DNA from: a virus
Virus record (IMG/VR): IMGVR_UViG_3300033144_000144
Coordinates: 1-61,941 of that record
Reading direction: 5' to 3' (one strand)
DNA: 61,941 nt
Shown: piece by piece, positions 41,470 through 50,783 of the stretch
Layout: each line of letters opens with the position of its first letter
Position numbering within the stretch: position 1 is the stretch's first letter
The notes under the pieces: model-generated
Seen by the model: the letters and a program-made list of their open reading frames with translations, nothing else
What the model was told of the DNA's origin: nothing
Databases searched by the model: none
Position numbers and translations under genes: made by a program

Positions 41470-41503
41470 AAAAAAAAAGAGGCCTACTTTTTTTGTAGAC
41501 CTC
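41470..41503 (-). terminator. Rho-independent terminator
   Basis: On the minus strand GAGGTCTAC pairs with GTAGGCCTC (9 bp, one U-G wobble) around an A-rich 7-nt loop, followed by nine T. The wobble pairs only on the minus strand, which fixes the direction. It lies 23 nt after the stop of the gene at 41526. Confidence 0.85.
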
Positions 41504-41525
41504 CTTTAAATTTAGTGAAATAAGG

Positions 41526-42296
41526 TTACGACCAAACAACACCAGTAGCGTAAAGTACTGGAGATGTACTGCCTGACGGAGAAGGAATTAGTGGCATTTC
41601 ATTTACCACATGTGTCCACTCCGCTGCCATAGTTTCTTCCATTAGATTTAACCATGCTTTGGAATAACTATAGTCTGCTTGAGGTTCGTTTATCTCTATC
41701 TGAACTTTCTTAGTACCGTTAGATTCTTTGTACTCTATTTCAAGAGGTGTAGTACCAGCTCCACCAGCTGTTACTCCTGGCATTAAGATATCTTTTAGAT
41801 TTACTAAATGACATCCAAATCCATTACGAGAAATAATTACTGCTGTATCAGAAGCGTTATCATCAAAGATCAAAGTATCCATCATGATTTCAGTTGCACT
41901 TGTAATAGAAGTTACCGTAGCGTGTCTGCCAGTGTCTGAGTTTAAAACAAAGTCACCAGGTCTAACACTACCAAAAGATCCACTTCCACCTTTCTTTAAA
42001 GAGTAAGCATCACTTCTTGGCCAAATCTTAAAGTTTGCACCACTTAATTCTAATGTTTTGTTTCCAGCTCCAGAAATACTAAGTTCTGTATCACTATCAA
42101 TTGCAGTTACTATAGAAGTAACCCAATTGTCTGTGTCTAATACTATATCCCCTACAGATACTGCTCCTTCAAATCCTCCTGTTCCATAAGTCAAATGACC
42201 TATGAGAGTTGCTGAAGTTGCTCCACCTATAATGGGATTAGCCATGTCCGCCTGTTGTTGGTACAGGGGGGTTGGCACACTAATAAACTTCCCCAT
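41526..42296 (-). CDS. Virion structural protein, 256 aa
   Basis: The start is at ATG 42294-42296 (MGKFISVPTPLYQQQADM). The longer frame overlaps the previous gene. Two copies of a short beta module are visible (GDIVLDTDNWVTSIVTAIDSDTELSIS near 70 and GDFVLNSDTGRHATVTSITSATEIMM near 125). Its N-terminus resembles that of the 92-aa protein immediately upstream (MEKFLSIPV). Location just after capsid genes suggests a head-associated or decoration protein. Confidence 0.75.
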   Translation of the reverse strand: MGKFISVPTPLYQQQADMANPIIGGATSATLIGHLTYGTGGFEGAVSVGDIVLDTDNWVTSIVTAIDSDTELSISGAGNKTLELSGANFKIWPRSDAYSLKKGGSGSFGSVRPGDFVLNSDTGRHATVTSITSATEIMMDTLIFDDNASDTAVIISRNGFGCHLVNLKDILMPGVTAGGAGTTPLEIEYKESNGTKKVQIEINEPQADYSYSKAWLNLMEETMAAEWTHVVNEMPLIPSPSGSTSPVLYATGVVWS

Positions 42297-42574
42297 TAGG
42301 CGATTACGATTCCAGATACCGCTTGTGGAGGTACTACTGAGTAAGTTACACGAGTCCAAGAAGTTGATAGTGCTGCCACCATTGCGTCTTGAATTGCTTT
42401 TCTCATACTGAAGTCTACTTGAGCATCAGATGTAATTGTCGCTGTATTACCGTTTAGGTAAGCGATTACTGTATCAGTTGCAGTTGCACTTCCAGCTGAA
42501 ACTGATATTACTTCATTGACATTCAAAAGAATGTCCCCAGATCCTGTCACTGGGATAGATAAAAATTTTTCCAT
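42296..42574 (-). CDS. Small virion-type protein, 92 aa
   Basis: The start is at ATG 42572-42574 (MEKFLSIPVTGSGDILLNVNEVIS). A longer frame runs into the promoter box. The protein is beta-rich (ATDTVIAYLNGNTATITSDAQ, TRVTYSVVPPQAVSGIVIA). Its stop overlaps the next ATG by one base (TAATG). The shared MxKFxSVP start with the following protein suggests a common ancestor of the pair. It is probably structural. Confidence 0.75.
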   Translation of the reverse strand: MEKFLSIPVTGSGDILLNVNEVISVSAGSATATDTVIAYLNGNTATITSDAQVDFSMRKAIQDAMVAALSTSWTRVTYSVVPPQAVSGIVIA

Positions 42575-42607
42575 TTTATAAATAGTTTTTAATGGGTTAA
42601 TAAAGTA

Positions 42608-42615
42608 CAAATATA
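42608..42615 (-). promoter_or_regulatory. Candidate promoter (-7 box)
   Basis: TATATTTG on the minus strand matches TAnnTTTG and sits directly after the T run of the terminator at 42619-42644, 34 nt before the ATG at 42574. This is the same terminator-then-promoter arrangement as at 41460-41503. Confidence 0.6.
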
Positions 42616-42618
42616 ACC

Positions 42619-42644
42619 AAAAAAAAACACCCCTTTCGGAGTGT
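42619..42644 (-). terminator. Rho-independent terminator
   Basis: On the minus strand ACACTCC pairs with GGGGTGT around a GAAA tetraloop, followed by nine T. It lies 11 nt after the stop of the 250-aa gene. One U-G wobble is only possible in the minus-strand RNA. Confidence 0.85.
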
Positions 42645-42654
42645 TCTTAAATTG

Positions 42655-43407
42655 TTAATCTTTTAATAGTTTCTTGAGTGTTTTATAAACCTCAATTCCA
42701 TCATCACTTTGCAAGAATGATGCTACCATATATTCAGGTTCTTCTCCAAAAGGAACAGACAACATTTTCTTTTTATTGTTTTTCAAATTAAAGTAAATAT
42801 CTTTTCCGTTGTTTCTAAGCATTAGTTTCCCAGTTTGGAAAAGCATAACAACATCCTCTTGTACTTGTAATGTAGGATCATTTAATACCTCCATAAAATC
42901 ATGAGGGTAGTTTTTAGCATAAACTAAAACATCTCTTTTTAGTTCGGCTGTACTCATATTCTCTACATTAGATCCTAATAGAACTCTACCTACTGTAACA
43001 AGTTTTTCTACAGATAAAGAACGAGCTTCAATCTGAGCGTCAAGCTCAATGTTAGCCATTTCTAAATCTTCTTGTGCATCTCTTTGATCATTTACTTCCT
43101 CAAAGACTTGTCCATTCCCTGGATGTAATGCTAAAAAGTGTTGTAGTACTTGATTGTTTTTAGGTACATGTAAAAAACCATCTTCAAAAATAATAGGCTC
43201 CATGATAACATTACCATCTTGCTCATCTTCAAAAGGTGATTTTTGATTTCTTGCGTAACGCAAAGCTCTGTTTTCTCCTGTGCTATCATCGAAGTGTAGA
43301 AGACTACTTCTTTTAGAATTGTGTGATGATAACATGTATGCTAACGGTGTGTTGTTAGACATTAGTCTGTAGTTCTTAGCTACAAATTGTTTTGATTTTT
43401 TTGCCAT
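42655..43407 (-). CDS. Virion-associated protein of unknown function, 250 aa
   Basis: 250 residues, mixed alpha/beta: AKKSKQFVAKNYRLMSNNTPLAYMLSSHNSKRSSLLHFDD at the start, a helical acidic centre (EVNDQRDAQEDLEMANIELDAQIEARS) and a C-terminal domain VVMLFQTGKLMLRNNGKDIYFNLKNNKKKM. It follows the major capsid gene after a terminator. Its position suggests a head protein, perhaps a completion or decoration factor. Not recognised by name. Confidence 0.75.
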   Translation of the reverse strand: MAKKSKQFVAKNYRLMSNNTPLAYMLSSHNSKRSSLLHFDDSTGENRALRYARNQKSPFEDEQDGNVIMEPIIFEDGFLHVPKNNQVLQHFLALHPGNGQVFEEVNDQRDAQEDLEMANIELDAQIEARSLSVEKLVTVGRVLLGSNVENMSTAELKRDVLVYAKNYPHDFMEVLNDPTLQVQEDVVMLFQTGKLMLRNNGKDIYFNLKNNKKKMLSVPFGEEPEYMVASFLQSDDGIEVYKTLKKLLKD

Positions 43408-43431
43408 TTTATTATATATTAAATTAAAATT

Positions 43432-43461
43432 AAAAAAAAGGGGAGGAGTTTAACCCTCCCC
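43432..43461 (-). terminator. Rho-independent terminator after the capsid gene
   Basis: On the minus strand a perfect 7-bp stem, GGGGAGG with CCTCCCC (loop of 8 nt), is followed by seven to eight T. It lies 13 nt behind the major capsid stop. No TAnnTTTG box is seen before the next gene, so termination is probably partial and lowers expression of genes after the capsid gene. Confidence 0.85.
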
Positions 43462-43473
43462 CTAATTACTTAC

Positions 43474-44889
43474 TTAGTCTTGGAATAAGAAGAAGTTGTT
43501 AGCACCTAAAGTACAACAAGCTCTCTCACTCAAGAAGTTTACTTGCATTGCATCCAAGTCAGAAGTTCTTGCTCCACCAGCAGAACCAGTGATCCAAGTT
43601 TTGTATCTTCTGTCTTCAGCTTCTGAAGCTCTATATCTAACATGCAAGAATGGTCTTTTAGCATTCTTACCTAAGATTTGGTCATATACAGAAGTAGATC
43701 CAGCTGGAACTAATAGTCCGCTAATTCCACCACCTACGATATCACCTCTCATAGTTGCATCGTTTAGATACTTCCAGTCAGACTTGTAGAAGTCATAACC
43801 TCTTCTGAAACCTGTGAATCCAAGATTCAAAGCCATATCCTCATCATTGTCAAATAGACCATATGAAGTACCACCAGCTCCGTAAGAGTTTTGAGCAGCT
43901 AACATATCATCAATATCAAATGAGAACTGACGGTCTACGAAAAGAACATTCTCTTCGATAGCACCTTGCTTATCTAATCTCTGAATAACTGTATCGAATC
44001 CAGCAAGTGTTGTTGGGTTACCACCGCCCCATACATTTCCTCGTGTACCTACTACATAGAATACACCTTCAGAACCAGCGTTGATTGTACCAGCGGCTGG
44101 AGCTGATGTAGAAAGAGCAGCTTCTGCACCAGAACCTGGAGCAGCTGGAACAGCTTCGATCATTGCAGTTTCAAGATAATCTTCGAATCTCAATCTTGTT
44201 TCATGCTCAGACTTCAAATACCATAGGTATCCTGATCCGCCATTTTCTGTAGAGATTTCTACCCAACCAATTTGAGCCATGTCAGAACCACTTACTTCGT
44301 AAGTATCCTTAATGATAATTGGTTTGTTGTCAAAGAATACATCGTTTGCTTCTAATGAATCATTCATTCCTGGAGTTCCTTTTGCAAATTCAGATCCGTA
44401 AATCATTACAGATAAGTTTGTTGCAGCTGGAACAACACCAGCGATTTCATAATAAGAAGCAGTAAATGTGTTCTGAGTCACAGCAGTTACTACAGCTTTA
44501 TTGCTAAGTGCAGATCCTGGAGTGTTGTCAGAAATGAAAACCGTTTGTCCAATTCTAACTGCAATGTTAGAACCAGCTGGAGTAAGCGGATCATTTACTG
44601 TAAATACACCAGCAGTACCACCAGCCGCAGCTACTGTTACTTGTGTGTATTTTGTGTGTAGTCTACCTTGTTCAGCCCATTTAATCATGTCTGAGTTTGA
44701 AGGCATTTCAGCACCCACCATTCTTAAGAATGATGCTACTGTTCTGTTACCATATCTTTCGAATTCTTTCTCGTAAGTATCAGGAAGATACTGATTCAAG
44801 AAGTCGAAGTTGGTAATGTAATTTGTAGGAAGTGCAACTCTTTCCGATGAAGGTTGTAGTTGAAATCCTGGGTTTGCTAATACTGGCAT
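43474..44889 (-). CDS. Major capsid protein (HK97-like)
   Basis: 471 residues, the expected size and position between scaffold-like and head-completion genes. The N-terminal arm is short. SFLRMVGAEMPSNSDMIKWAEQGRLHTKY and VFFDNKPIIIKDTYEVSGSDMAQIGWVEIS are capsid-like segments of Bacteroidetes podoviruses, followed by VIQRLDKQGAIEENVLFVDRQFSFDIDDML. It carries the beta module RIGQTVFISDNTPGSALSNKAVVTAVTQNTFTAS near residue 110. It ends in FLSERACCTLGANNFFLFQD. Very strong terminator downstream. Confidence 0.85.
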   Translation of the reverse strand: MPVLANPGFQLQPSSERVALPTNYITNFDFLNQYLPDTYEKEFERYGNRTVASFLRMVGAEMPSNSDMIKWAEQGRLHTKYTQVTVAAAGGTAGVFTVNDPLTPAGSNIAVRIGQTVFISDNTPGSALSNKAVVTAVTQNTFTASYYEIAGVVPAATNLSVMIYGSEFAKGTPGMNDSLEANDVFFDNKPIIIKDTYEVSGSDMAQIGWVEISTENGGSGYLWYLKSEHETRLRFEDYLETAMIEAVPAAPGSGAEAALSTSAPAAGTINAGSEGVFYVVGTRGNVWGGGNPTTLAGFDTVIQRLDKQGAIEENVLFVDRQFSFDIDDMLAAQNSYGAGGTSYGLFDNDEDMALNLGFTGFRRGYDFYKSDWKYLNDATMRGDIVGGGISGLLVPAGSTSVYDQILGKNAKRPFLHVRYRASEAEDRRYKTWITGSAGGARTSDLDAMQVNFLSERACCTLGANNFFLFQD

Positions 44890-44909
44890 TTCTTTTAATT
44901 TTTAAATTA

Positions 44910-46049
44910 TCAACTTTTTTTAATACTTCTAATCTTGAGTCCTCGTCCACTACTCGTGTCACCTACCGCTCTGATTTTTAATCCATCTTTGCTCATTGTG
45001 GTTGGTGTCTTTCTCATCTCCATATTTATGTTCTTAGATTTTTTACTTACTTCATCTACAGTGGATGTTACTCCTTGATTGTAGAAGAACTCTGCAAACT
45101 TATCTAAGTTCATAGCAACAGACATAGCTCGATGGTATCCTTCAGCATCTTTAATCATTCCTGTCTCCTCATCCATGTATTTACCCACGAAATTGTTGAC
45201 ATCAGATTGTCGACTCTTCAATTCATTTCCATCACCAGGTTTGAATGTAAACTTTTTCTCTCCGACATTGAACTCAAAACCTTTGAACTCATCGTTAAAA
45301 ACCTCATTGGTTTTATCCAAGAAATAATCATACCTTCTTTTCTGTGCTTCTTGAGCAGTCTTTGATTCCTCAATATAACTTCTATAACTTTCGAATTTCT
45401 CTTTGTCTTCAGATGATAACCCACCCCCACTTGACTCAAGAGGAGTTTTATACTTATCTCGTTGTTCATTAAGATACTTCTTAGCTTTAACAAGTTCTCT
45501 TTTTTTGGCTAATTGCTTTTTCTTAATATCTTTCGGATCATCTAACTCTTCGTCAAAGCTAAACTTATCCTCCATAATACTTTGAATATCATCACTATCC
45601 AAACCTTCTTCGGTTGAATTGTAATAAGCTCTTAGCACTTGGTCACTGTCCATTTCATCATAGTCCTTTTGCAATTTGTAAAAGTCCTCAATTCCACGAC
45701 CAGTGTCTTTCTTGTATTTTAAATATGCAGCAACATCTTCTGGTAAATCTTCATTTGATTCTTTAGCGTCAAATAATTGATCTACTGATTCAATGTTTTT
45801 GTCATATCTATTTTTAATATATGAAAGAACATCTGCATCATTTAACTCTGATGCTGGAGTTTTATCTTCATTAGAAGTTTCTTTCAGCTCTACCTTTTCT
45901 GCTTCTTCTTCTTTTGGTTTAGCGTCATCAAACTTCTCTTCATGTTTATCTAACAACTCTTGCTCAACTTCTGCACGAGATTTCTCTTCTCCAGATACTT
46001 CTCTTACAGTGAACTGTTGTTCTTGTGTTTCTTTTTTATTCTCTTCCAT
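44910..46049 (-). CDS. Capsid scaffold-like protein
   Basis: 379 residues, very Glu/Lys/Asp-rich and almost entirely helical (QEQQFTVREVSGEEKSRAEVEQELLDK, KKQLAKKRELVKAKKYLNEQRDKYK). It sits between portal and major capsid genes, the usual place of a scaffold. The last about 30 residues are basic (DGLKIRAVGDTSSGRGLKIRSIKKS), as in scaffolds that bind capsid through a basic C-terminus. No protease domain is seen. Confidence 0.75.
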   Translation of the reverse strand: MEENKKETQEQQFTVREVSGEEKSRAEVEQELLDKHEEKFDDAKPKEEEAEKVELKETSNEDKTPASELNDADVLSYIKNRYDKNIESVDQLFDAKESNEDLPEDVAAYLKYKKDTGRGIEDFYKLQKDYDEMDSDQVLRAYYNSTEEGLDSDDIQSIMEDKFSFDEELDDPKDIKKKQLAKKRELVKAKKYLNEQRDKYKTPLESSGGGLSSEDKEKFESYRSYIEESKTAQEAQKRRYDYFLDKTNEVFNDEFKGFEFNVGEKKFTFKPGDGNELKSRQSDVNNFVGKYMDEETGMIKDAEGYHRAMSVAMNLDKFAEFFYNQGVTSTVDEVSKKSKNINMEMRKTPTTMSKDGLKIRAVGDTSSGRGLKIRSIKKS

Positions 46050-46069
46050 TTTATTTAATTTAATTTGTA

Positions 46070-46077
46070 CAAAGTTA
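46070..46077 (-). promoter_or_regulatory. Candidate promoter (-7 box) of scaffold and capsid genes
   Basis: TAACTTTG on the minus strand matches TAnnTTTG. It lies in the 55-nt gap between portal and scaffold genes, 21 nt before the scaffold ATG. Confidence 0.55.
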
Positions 46078-46104
46078 ATATATTATTTCTTGTTTATTTA
46101 AGGT

Positions 46105-48540
46105 CTACCTTGGGTTAAATTCAGCAAGATCAAAACCATCTAAACTGTCTTCGTTAGACTCAAAGTTTATTGGAGGGCCTCCAGTTTTTCTTTGAGTAAT
46201 CATTTTAGATTGTTGAGTGTTGGCTTCAGCTATTCTTTTAGATTTACCATCTTCTCTTTGTTTCTCTCGCATATCTACTTGCTGCTGCTCCATACCCCTT
46301 AACTGCATATTGTAGTTAAACTCAACATCCATTAATCTTCTTTTTAGTTCAGCTTCATTGTTTTGCTTTTCCATCTCAAACTGTATCTCTGCTTGTTTGA
46401 TTTGAATCTTAGCTTGTATCTCAGCTTGAGTTTGTTGCATCTTAGCTTGAGCAGCTTGTTGCTGAATTTGCATTTGTTGCTGACCTTGCATAGCTTGAGC
46501 TTGTTGTTTTTGTTGTTGCTCTTGCTCTTGCTTTTGTTTTCTCTTAACTTTTAATAGCTGGTTAGCCATCTTTAAATTATTAAGAGTTCTAATATCAATA
46601 GCGTCTTCTAAATCAATGCCACCCTTTTGTAAAGCCATTTGAATGTTTTGTTCAAGTTGTGCTTTCTCTTCTTCATCAGGTGTCATTTCAATATATATAC
46701 CAAAATCATATAGGTAAAGGTTTTTAATCTCTTCTAAAATACCTAAGTTATACTTACCTATTTGCATTGCAAACTCATCTCTAAAGTCTGCATACTCTAA
46801 AATATCCGCAGTTCTTATAGATAATGCTTCAGCTAAAGTTCTTGTTATATATAAACTTGATTGGAGAATATGTCTTGTAGCTACATTAGAATTAAGTGCA
46901 GCTAATTTTTGTACACCAACTAATGAATTAGGATCTGGTGTAGAAGCATCTCTGGCTTCATTAAGCCCTGTTACTTGTCGTAACATATTTAGATAGTGAT
47001 TATAGTTACCTATAAGCATTTGCATTTTGCTACCACCACTATTAGATGTTAACTGAGAGATAGGAACTTTAGCATTATTAAATTCACCATCTTGTGTATA
47101 CGACCTACCCACAACACTACCTGTTTGGAAATAAAGTCTTAATGCATCTGAAGGATCATAAGCATTACCTGTACCTAAATCTACTTCACTTAATCCATCC
47201 GCATCTATAAATACACCATCAGGTACAACTTTAGAAACTACTTGTTGTATTTTTAAGTGAGTCATTTGAATTAAATCAGCAAAAGGTATCATCCTTCTAA
47301 CTAAAGAATCTAATGCTCCTTTATACATTCTTGGTGCACATGCTACATAATTAGGCATAGCAAATTGATTAGCAGAATTAGGGCGAACCATATTCTCCAT
47401 CAATTCCCACTTCAATAAAAGGTTACTACCCATAACCATTACACCATCATACCAAACATCTATTCTCTTTTCAACTCTTTCAAAGTTTCCTTCATCCATC
47501 ATTTCTTGTGGTGGATTAAACTCATCGGTTTTTTCTACAGTCTTAAATGTTCCTTCAGCTAATTGTTTCTTTTTGTAAACAAAACTGTTTGTGCTTTTGT
47601 AATTAAAAAACAATAATGTACAAGTATCTCTTGCAAACATACTGTTCTCATACATTGCAGCTACATTATAATAATCATACCACGACTGACTGTACTTAGA
47701 TATTTCATCTAAATCCTCTTCTGTTAAGTCTGGGTTTATTTTTAAAACTTCTGTAATTGGAACTGTTTTAATTTCACCCCAATAAAAACAATCCTTAAAG
47801 TAAGGATCTTCAGTATAACTATAAACAACATTAGCTGGATCAACATACTCTACACGAATACCATCACCTTGCTGAAACATATGTTTAGTCATACCTATAC
47901 CTAAAGTAGCTAAATCCATATCCACTCTTTTACGAGTATCTTGATAATGGTTTTCTTCAAGCATAGTATTAATAGCAATCTCATTAGCAATTTCTATAGA
48001 TGGCTTATAATTTAATTGCATATAAAGCTCCATCTCAGAATCACTTTGTGGTAATGTTTTAGGATCAACCTGAAACACTTCCATTTGAAAATCCTTTTCT
48101 ACTTGATGAAATAAATCTTGAGCAGCAACATTAACCTCAACCATCTTTTGGAATTGGTTTCTTTTCTCGGCTGACATAGCATCTGAAGCTACACAGTTTA
48201 CTTTGAATAATCTATCAGCCATACCGTTAACAACGATATCTACAAACTTGGGAATAATAGGTATAGGAGTCCAATCTAAATTTAAGTAAGACAAATCACC
48301 GTCTACTGCTAATTCTTCTTTGTATTTTGCTATTGACTGCTCTCCTCTTGCGTATAACCTGAGTCGGTTAAATTCCGTCCATTGATTGTAGAATCTACAA
48401 CTCATGCCATCCTTTCTGAACCACTCGTATTGTATAGCTTGACCTACCTGTAATCCGAACTCTTTTGTAGCTTTCGTAGAATCAGACACAAATTGATCAG
48501 GAAATGCAGCAGACTGTATATCTATTTGGACTGCTTTCAT
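46105..48540 (-). CDS. Portal protein
   Basis: 811 residues. The N-terminal part (YNQWTEFNRLRLYARGEQSIAKYKEELAVDGDLSYLNLDWTPIPIIPKFVDIVVNGMADRLFKV) and the following helical/beta core (IANEIAINTMLEENHYQDTRKRVDMDLATLGIGMTKHMFQQGDGIRVEYVDPANVVYSYTEDPYFKDCFYWGEI) are typical of large portals of Bacteroidetes podoviruses. From about residue 690 the chain is a Gln/Glu-rich coiled coil (barrel helix region) ending in a Gly/Asn tail. It lies between terminase and scaffold. Confidence 0.85.
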   Translation of the reverse strand: MKAVQIDIQSAAFPDQFVSDSTKATKEFGLQVGQAIQYEWFRKDGMSCRFYNQWTEFNRLRLYARGEQSIAKYKEELAVDGDLSYLNLDWTPIPIIPKFVDIVVNGMADRLFKVNCVASDAMSAEKRNQFQKMVEVNVAAQDLFHQVEKDFQMEVFQVDPKTLPQSDSEMELYMQLNYKPSIEIANEIAINTMLEENHYQDTRKRVDMDLATLGIGMTKHMFQQGDGIRVEYVDPANVVYSYTEDPYFKDCFYWGEIKTVPITEVLKINPDLTEEDLDEISKYSQSWYDYYNVAAMYENSMFARDTCTLLFFNYKSTNSFVYKKKQLAEGTFKTVEKTDEFNPPQEMMDEGNFERVEKRIDVWYDGVMVMGSNLLLKWELMENMVRPNSANQFAMPNYVACAPRMYKGALDSLVRRMIPFADLIQMTHLKIQQVVSKVVPDGVFIDADGLSEVDLGTGNAYDPSDALRLYFQTGSVVGRSYTQDGEFNNAKVPISQLTSNSGGSKMQMLIGNYNHYLNMLRQVTGLNEARDASTPDPNSLVGVQKLAALNSNVATRHILQSSLYITRTLAEALSIRTADILEYADFRDEFAMQIGKYNLGILEEIKNLYLYDFGIYIEMTPDEEEKAQLEQNIQMALQKGGIDLEDAIDIRTLNNLKMANQLLKVKRKQKQEQEQQQKQQAQAMQGQQQMQIQQQAAQAKMQQTQAEIQAKIQIKQAEIQFEMEKQNNEAELKRRLMDVEFNYNMQLRGMEQQQVDMREKQREDGKSKRIAEANTQQSKMITQRKTGGPPINFESNEDSLDGFDLAEFNPR

Positions 48541-50783
48541 GTAATTATTTTACTTTGAGTACTCTTATTATTATATCTCGCAAAGTTAATACTTATTTTT
48601 GATTTTGGTTTAGACGGTGTGTATAAGTGCTTTTGTGTAGCCATTATCGCTAAACCTGAACTAATAGCGGCATCAAACTTTGTTCTCTTTGTTATATCGA
48701 ATTTTGCCCAGTCCTCTAATGTTCTACCAAAATACATAGAACCCATATCTCCTGAATCTCTATAAGTACCTTCAAAATCAATACCAACATATTTTTCTAT
48801 ATACGATTCTATGGCAGATGCGTGAGACTGTTTTACATCTTCTGAACTGTTAGGTATTCCCCCAAGTTCTCTTTCTGTTTTAGAAAGTTTATTATATACT
48901 TTGTCAGGCCTATTCATTGAATAACCTCTATATCCTCTATTCTTTAAATGATATAGTAATCTTGGTTTATTGTTCTCACACAATATAGGCATACCGTAAA
49001 AAACCAAAGCCATTAAAACTTCTTCAAAAAATATCTCTGCTGTTTGTGGTCTTGCTATGTATTCTAAAAAGAATTCATTACTTGGTGCTTCATCCATATT
49101 AAATTTAGTTAGACCATGTAATGCACCATTAGATCCTTTACCAACAACAACACCAGATATATCATAACTATCACATCCAAATGCACCCAGATGTTCGTTG
49201 CCTGGTTTCTTCATACCACGCTCAACAACCTGTCTATTTTGTAAATGAGCTGGAGGCATCCATGTACAAAGAAACCTACCGTTTTTATTTGGTGTCCAAA
49301 TTACTTTAGTATCCTTTATACCATCTTTCCAGTGAAACGATCCTCTGGTTACATGGTGTGACATAATTAAAGAATCATTGTAATCTATTTGCTGATATAT
49401 CTTAGTTAGATTAAATAAAGATTGTTTACTTTCATCTCTAAATGCGTGTGATTCTGTTCTTGGGAATTGTCTATAAAACTCATTTAAAGCATCAGGATCT
49501 TGTGATAAAGACTCTACTTCATTTTCCCAATAATCTATAGCCCCCATTGTTATATCTTCTCCATCAATTCCTATGATAGTTTTAATAGGTGTTTTTAATA
49601 CAGGCATACCATACCTATCTATATAACCCTCAAAGTTCCATTCCATAGGAATGAACAGGCAATATAATCCGCTTTTAGTTTGACCGTTAGCGTTTCTCTC
49701 ACTCGGCATAGAGTCATTGTATAATTTTTTAAAATTATCACCACCCTTATCCAAAGCATTAGATGTAGATCCCATCATACACTTACCGATAATCTTACTA
49801 CCTAATCTTAAACAAGTCTTTGTAACTCTCCAGTTGTTTAATATATTATCTGGCTTTTCCCATTTACCACTTTCATCATGTAATAGTAGTTGTAGTTTCT
49901 CACCATCATAACTATTATCTCCAGTGTTCTTCCAGTCAATAGTAGTGTCTAATCCTTCAAGCTCCTCATCAGCAATACTATGCATATTCTTTTTAGTAAT
50001 CTTAGATGCTGGAACTCTATATGCTAATTCTGTTTTAGGTTTATCCATACCATCTTGTATGGGTTTAAAAAAGAAAGGGTAGTTATTAGATATAGGAACT
50101 ACCTTATCAGTAAACATTTTTTTAGCATCCGAACCTGTCTTAGATAATATACCTATACGAGCATCCTTAGTAATAGTTGCTTGGTTGACTCCTTCAGAAG
50201 AACTCATAAAAGAAAATCCAGATCGTCTTATCTTTAAATAACACATTCCAAAACTTCTTTTATCTGCTTTACATGCTTCCCAAAAAATATAGAACACTCT
50301 ATTTGCTTCTCTAAAATCAGGATTACCTACATCAATCTTTGTCCATTGTAAATACATATAGTGTGTTCCTGTAATGTATGTAGGAACTCCTTTATTCATG
50401 AACCAATGTCCCTGTTCTCTTCTGTCAAACTCTTCTTCAATATACTCTACCCATTGAGACTTAAATACATCAGGAGTATCGTGCCATTGAAATATAGATT
50501 TTATTCTACTTAATTCTTTTGATATAGGTGTGGATTCCCAGTATTGGTCTTCCTTTTTATTAGCCCTACTATATACATTTTTAGGGGGTTTAGGTAAAGC
50601 AATCTTTAAACCATTGACATCAATAATAGTTTCAATCTGACCTGTTTTAGATATTACAACAATGTCATACTTTTCATTATAACCATACACCCAACTTCTT
50701 GCTCTATTTTTATTTGTTAAAACAGATTTAGGTATATGATTATTTATTGTTTTGTATAAACTATTTTGATCTTGATTCTGCAA
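48537..50783 (-). CDS. terL: Large terminase (packaging ATPase and nuclease)
   Basis: 748 residues. The ATPase has the Walker A-like CYLKIRRSGFSF (181-192), the Walker B LLLHDES (299-305) and a coupling motif CMMGSTSN. The C-terminal RNase H-like nuclease has GAFGCDSYDISGVVVGKGSNG, YGMPILCENN and a final Asp in TKRTKFDAAI. It translocates DNA into the head and cuts it. The start shown is TTG 50783, because no in-frame ATG precedes the conserved region. The 23-nt overlap with the upstream gene is consistent with coupled translation. Confidence 0.9.
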   Translation of the reverse strand: MQNQDQNSLYKTINNHIPKSVLTNKNRARSWVYGYNEKYDIVVISKTGQIETIIDVNGLKIALPKPPKNVYSRANKKEDQYWESTPISKELSRIKSIFQWHDTPDVFKSQWVEYIEEEFDRREQGHWFMNKGVPTYITGTHYMYLQWTKIDVGNPDFREANRVFYIFWEACKADKRSFGMCYLKIRRSGFSFMSSSEGVNQATITKDARIGILSKTGSDAKKMFTDKVVPISNNYPFFFKPIQDGMDKPKTELAYRVPASKITKKNMHSIADEELEGLDTTIDWKNTGDNSYDGEKLQLLLHDESGKWEKPDNILNNWRVTKTCLRLGSKIIGKCMMGSTSNALDKGGDNFKKLYNDSMPSERNANGQTKSGLYCLFIPMEWNFEGYIDRYGMPVLKTPIKTIIGIDGEDITMGAIDYWENEVESLSQDPDALNEFYRQFPRTESHAFRDESKQSLFNLTKIYQQIDYNDSLIMSHHVTRGSFHWKDGIKDTKVIWTPNKNGRFLCTWMPPAHLQNRQVVERGMKKPGNEHLGAFGCDSYDISGVVVGKGSNGALHGLTKFNMDEAPSNEFFLEYIARPQTAEIFFEEVLMALVFYGMPILCENNKPRLLYHLKNRGYRGYSMNRPDKVYNKLSKTERELGGIPNSSEDVKQSHASAIESYIEKYVGIDFEGTYRDSGDMGSMYFGRTLEDWAKFDITKRTKFDAAISSGLAIMATQKHLYTPSKPKSKISINFARYNNKSTQSKIIT
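48581..48588 (-). promoter_or_regulatory. Possible internal promoter before the portal gene
   Basis: TAACTTTG on the minus strand, 41 nt before the portal ATG but inside the last codons of the terminase gene. A chance match inside coding sequence is likely enough that confidence is low. Confidence 0.3.

Noticed and set aside
48581-48588. Strong internal promoter in the terminase gene
   Set aside because: TAnnTTTG is expected by chance dozens of times in an AT-rich 62-kb genome; inside coding sequence it is kept only at low confidence.
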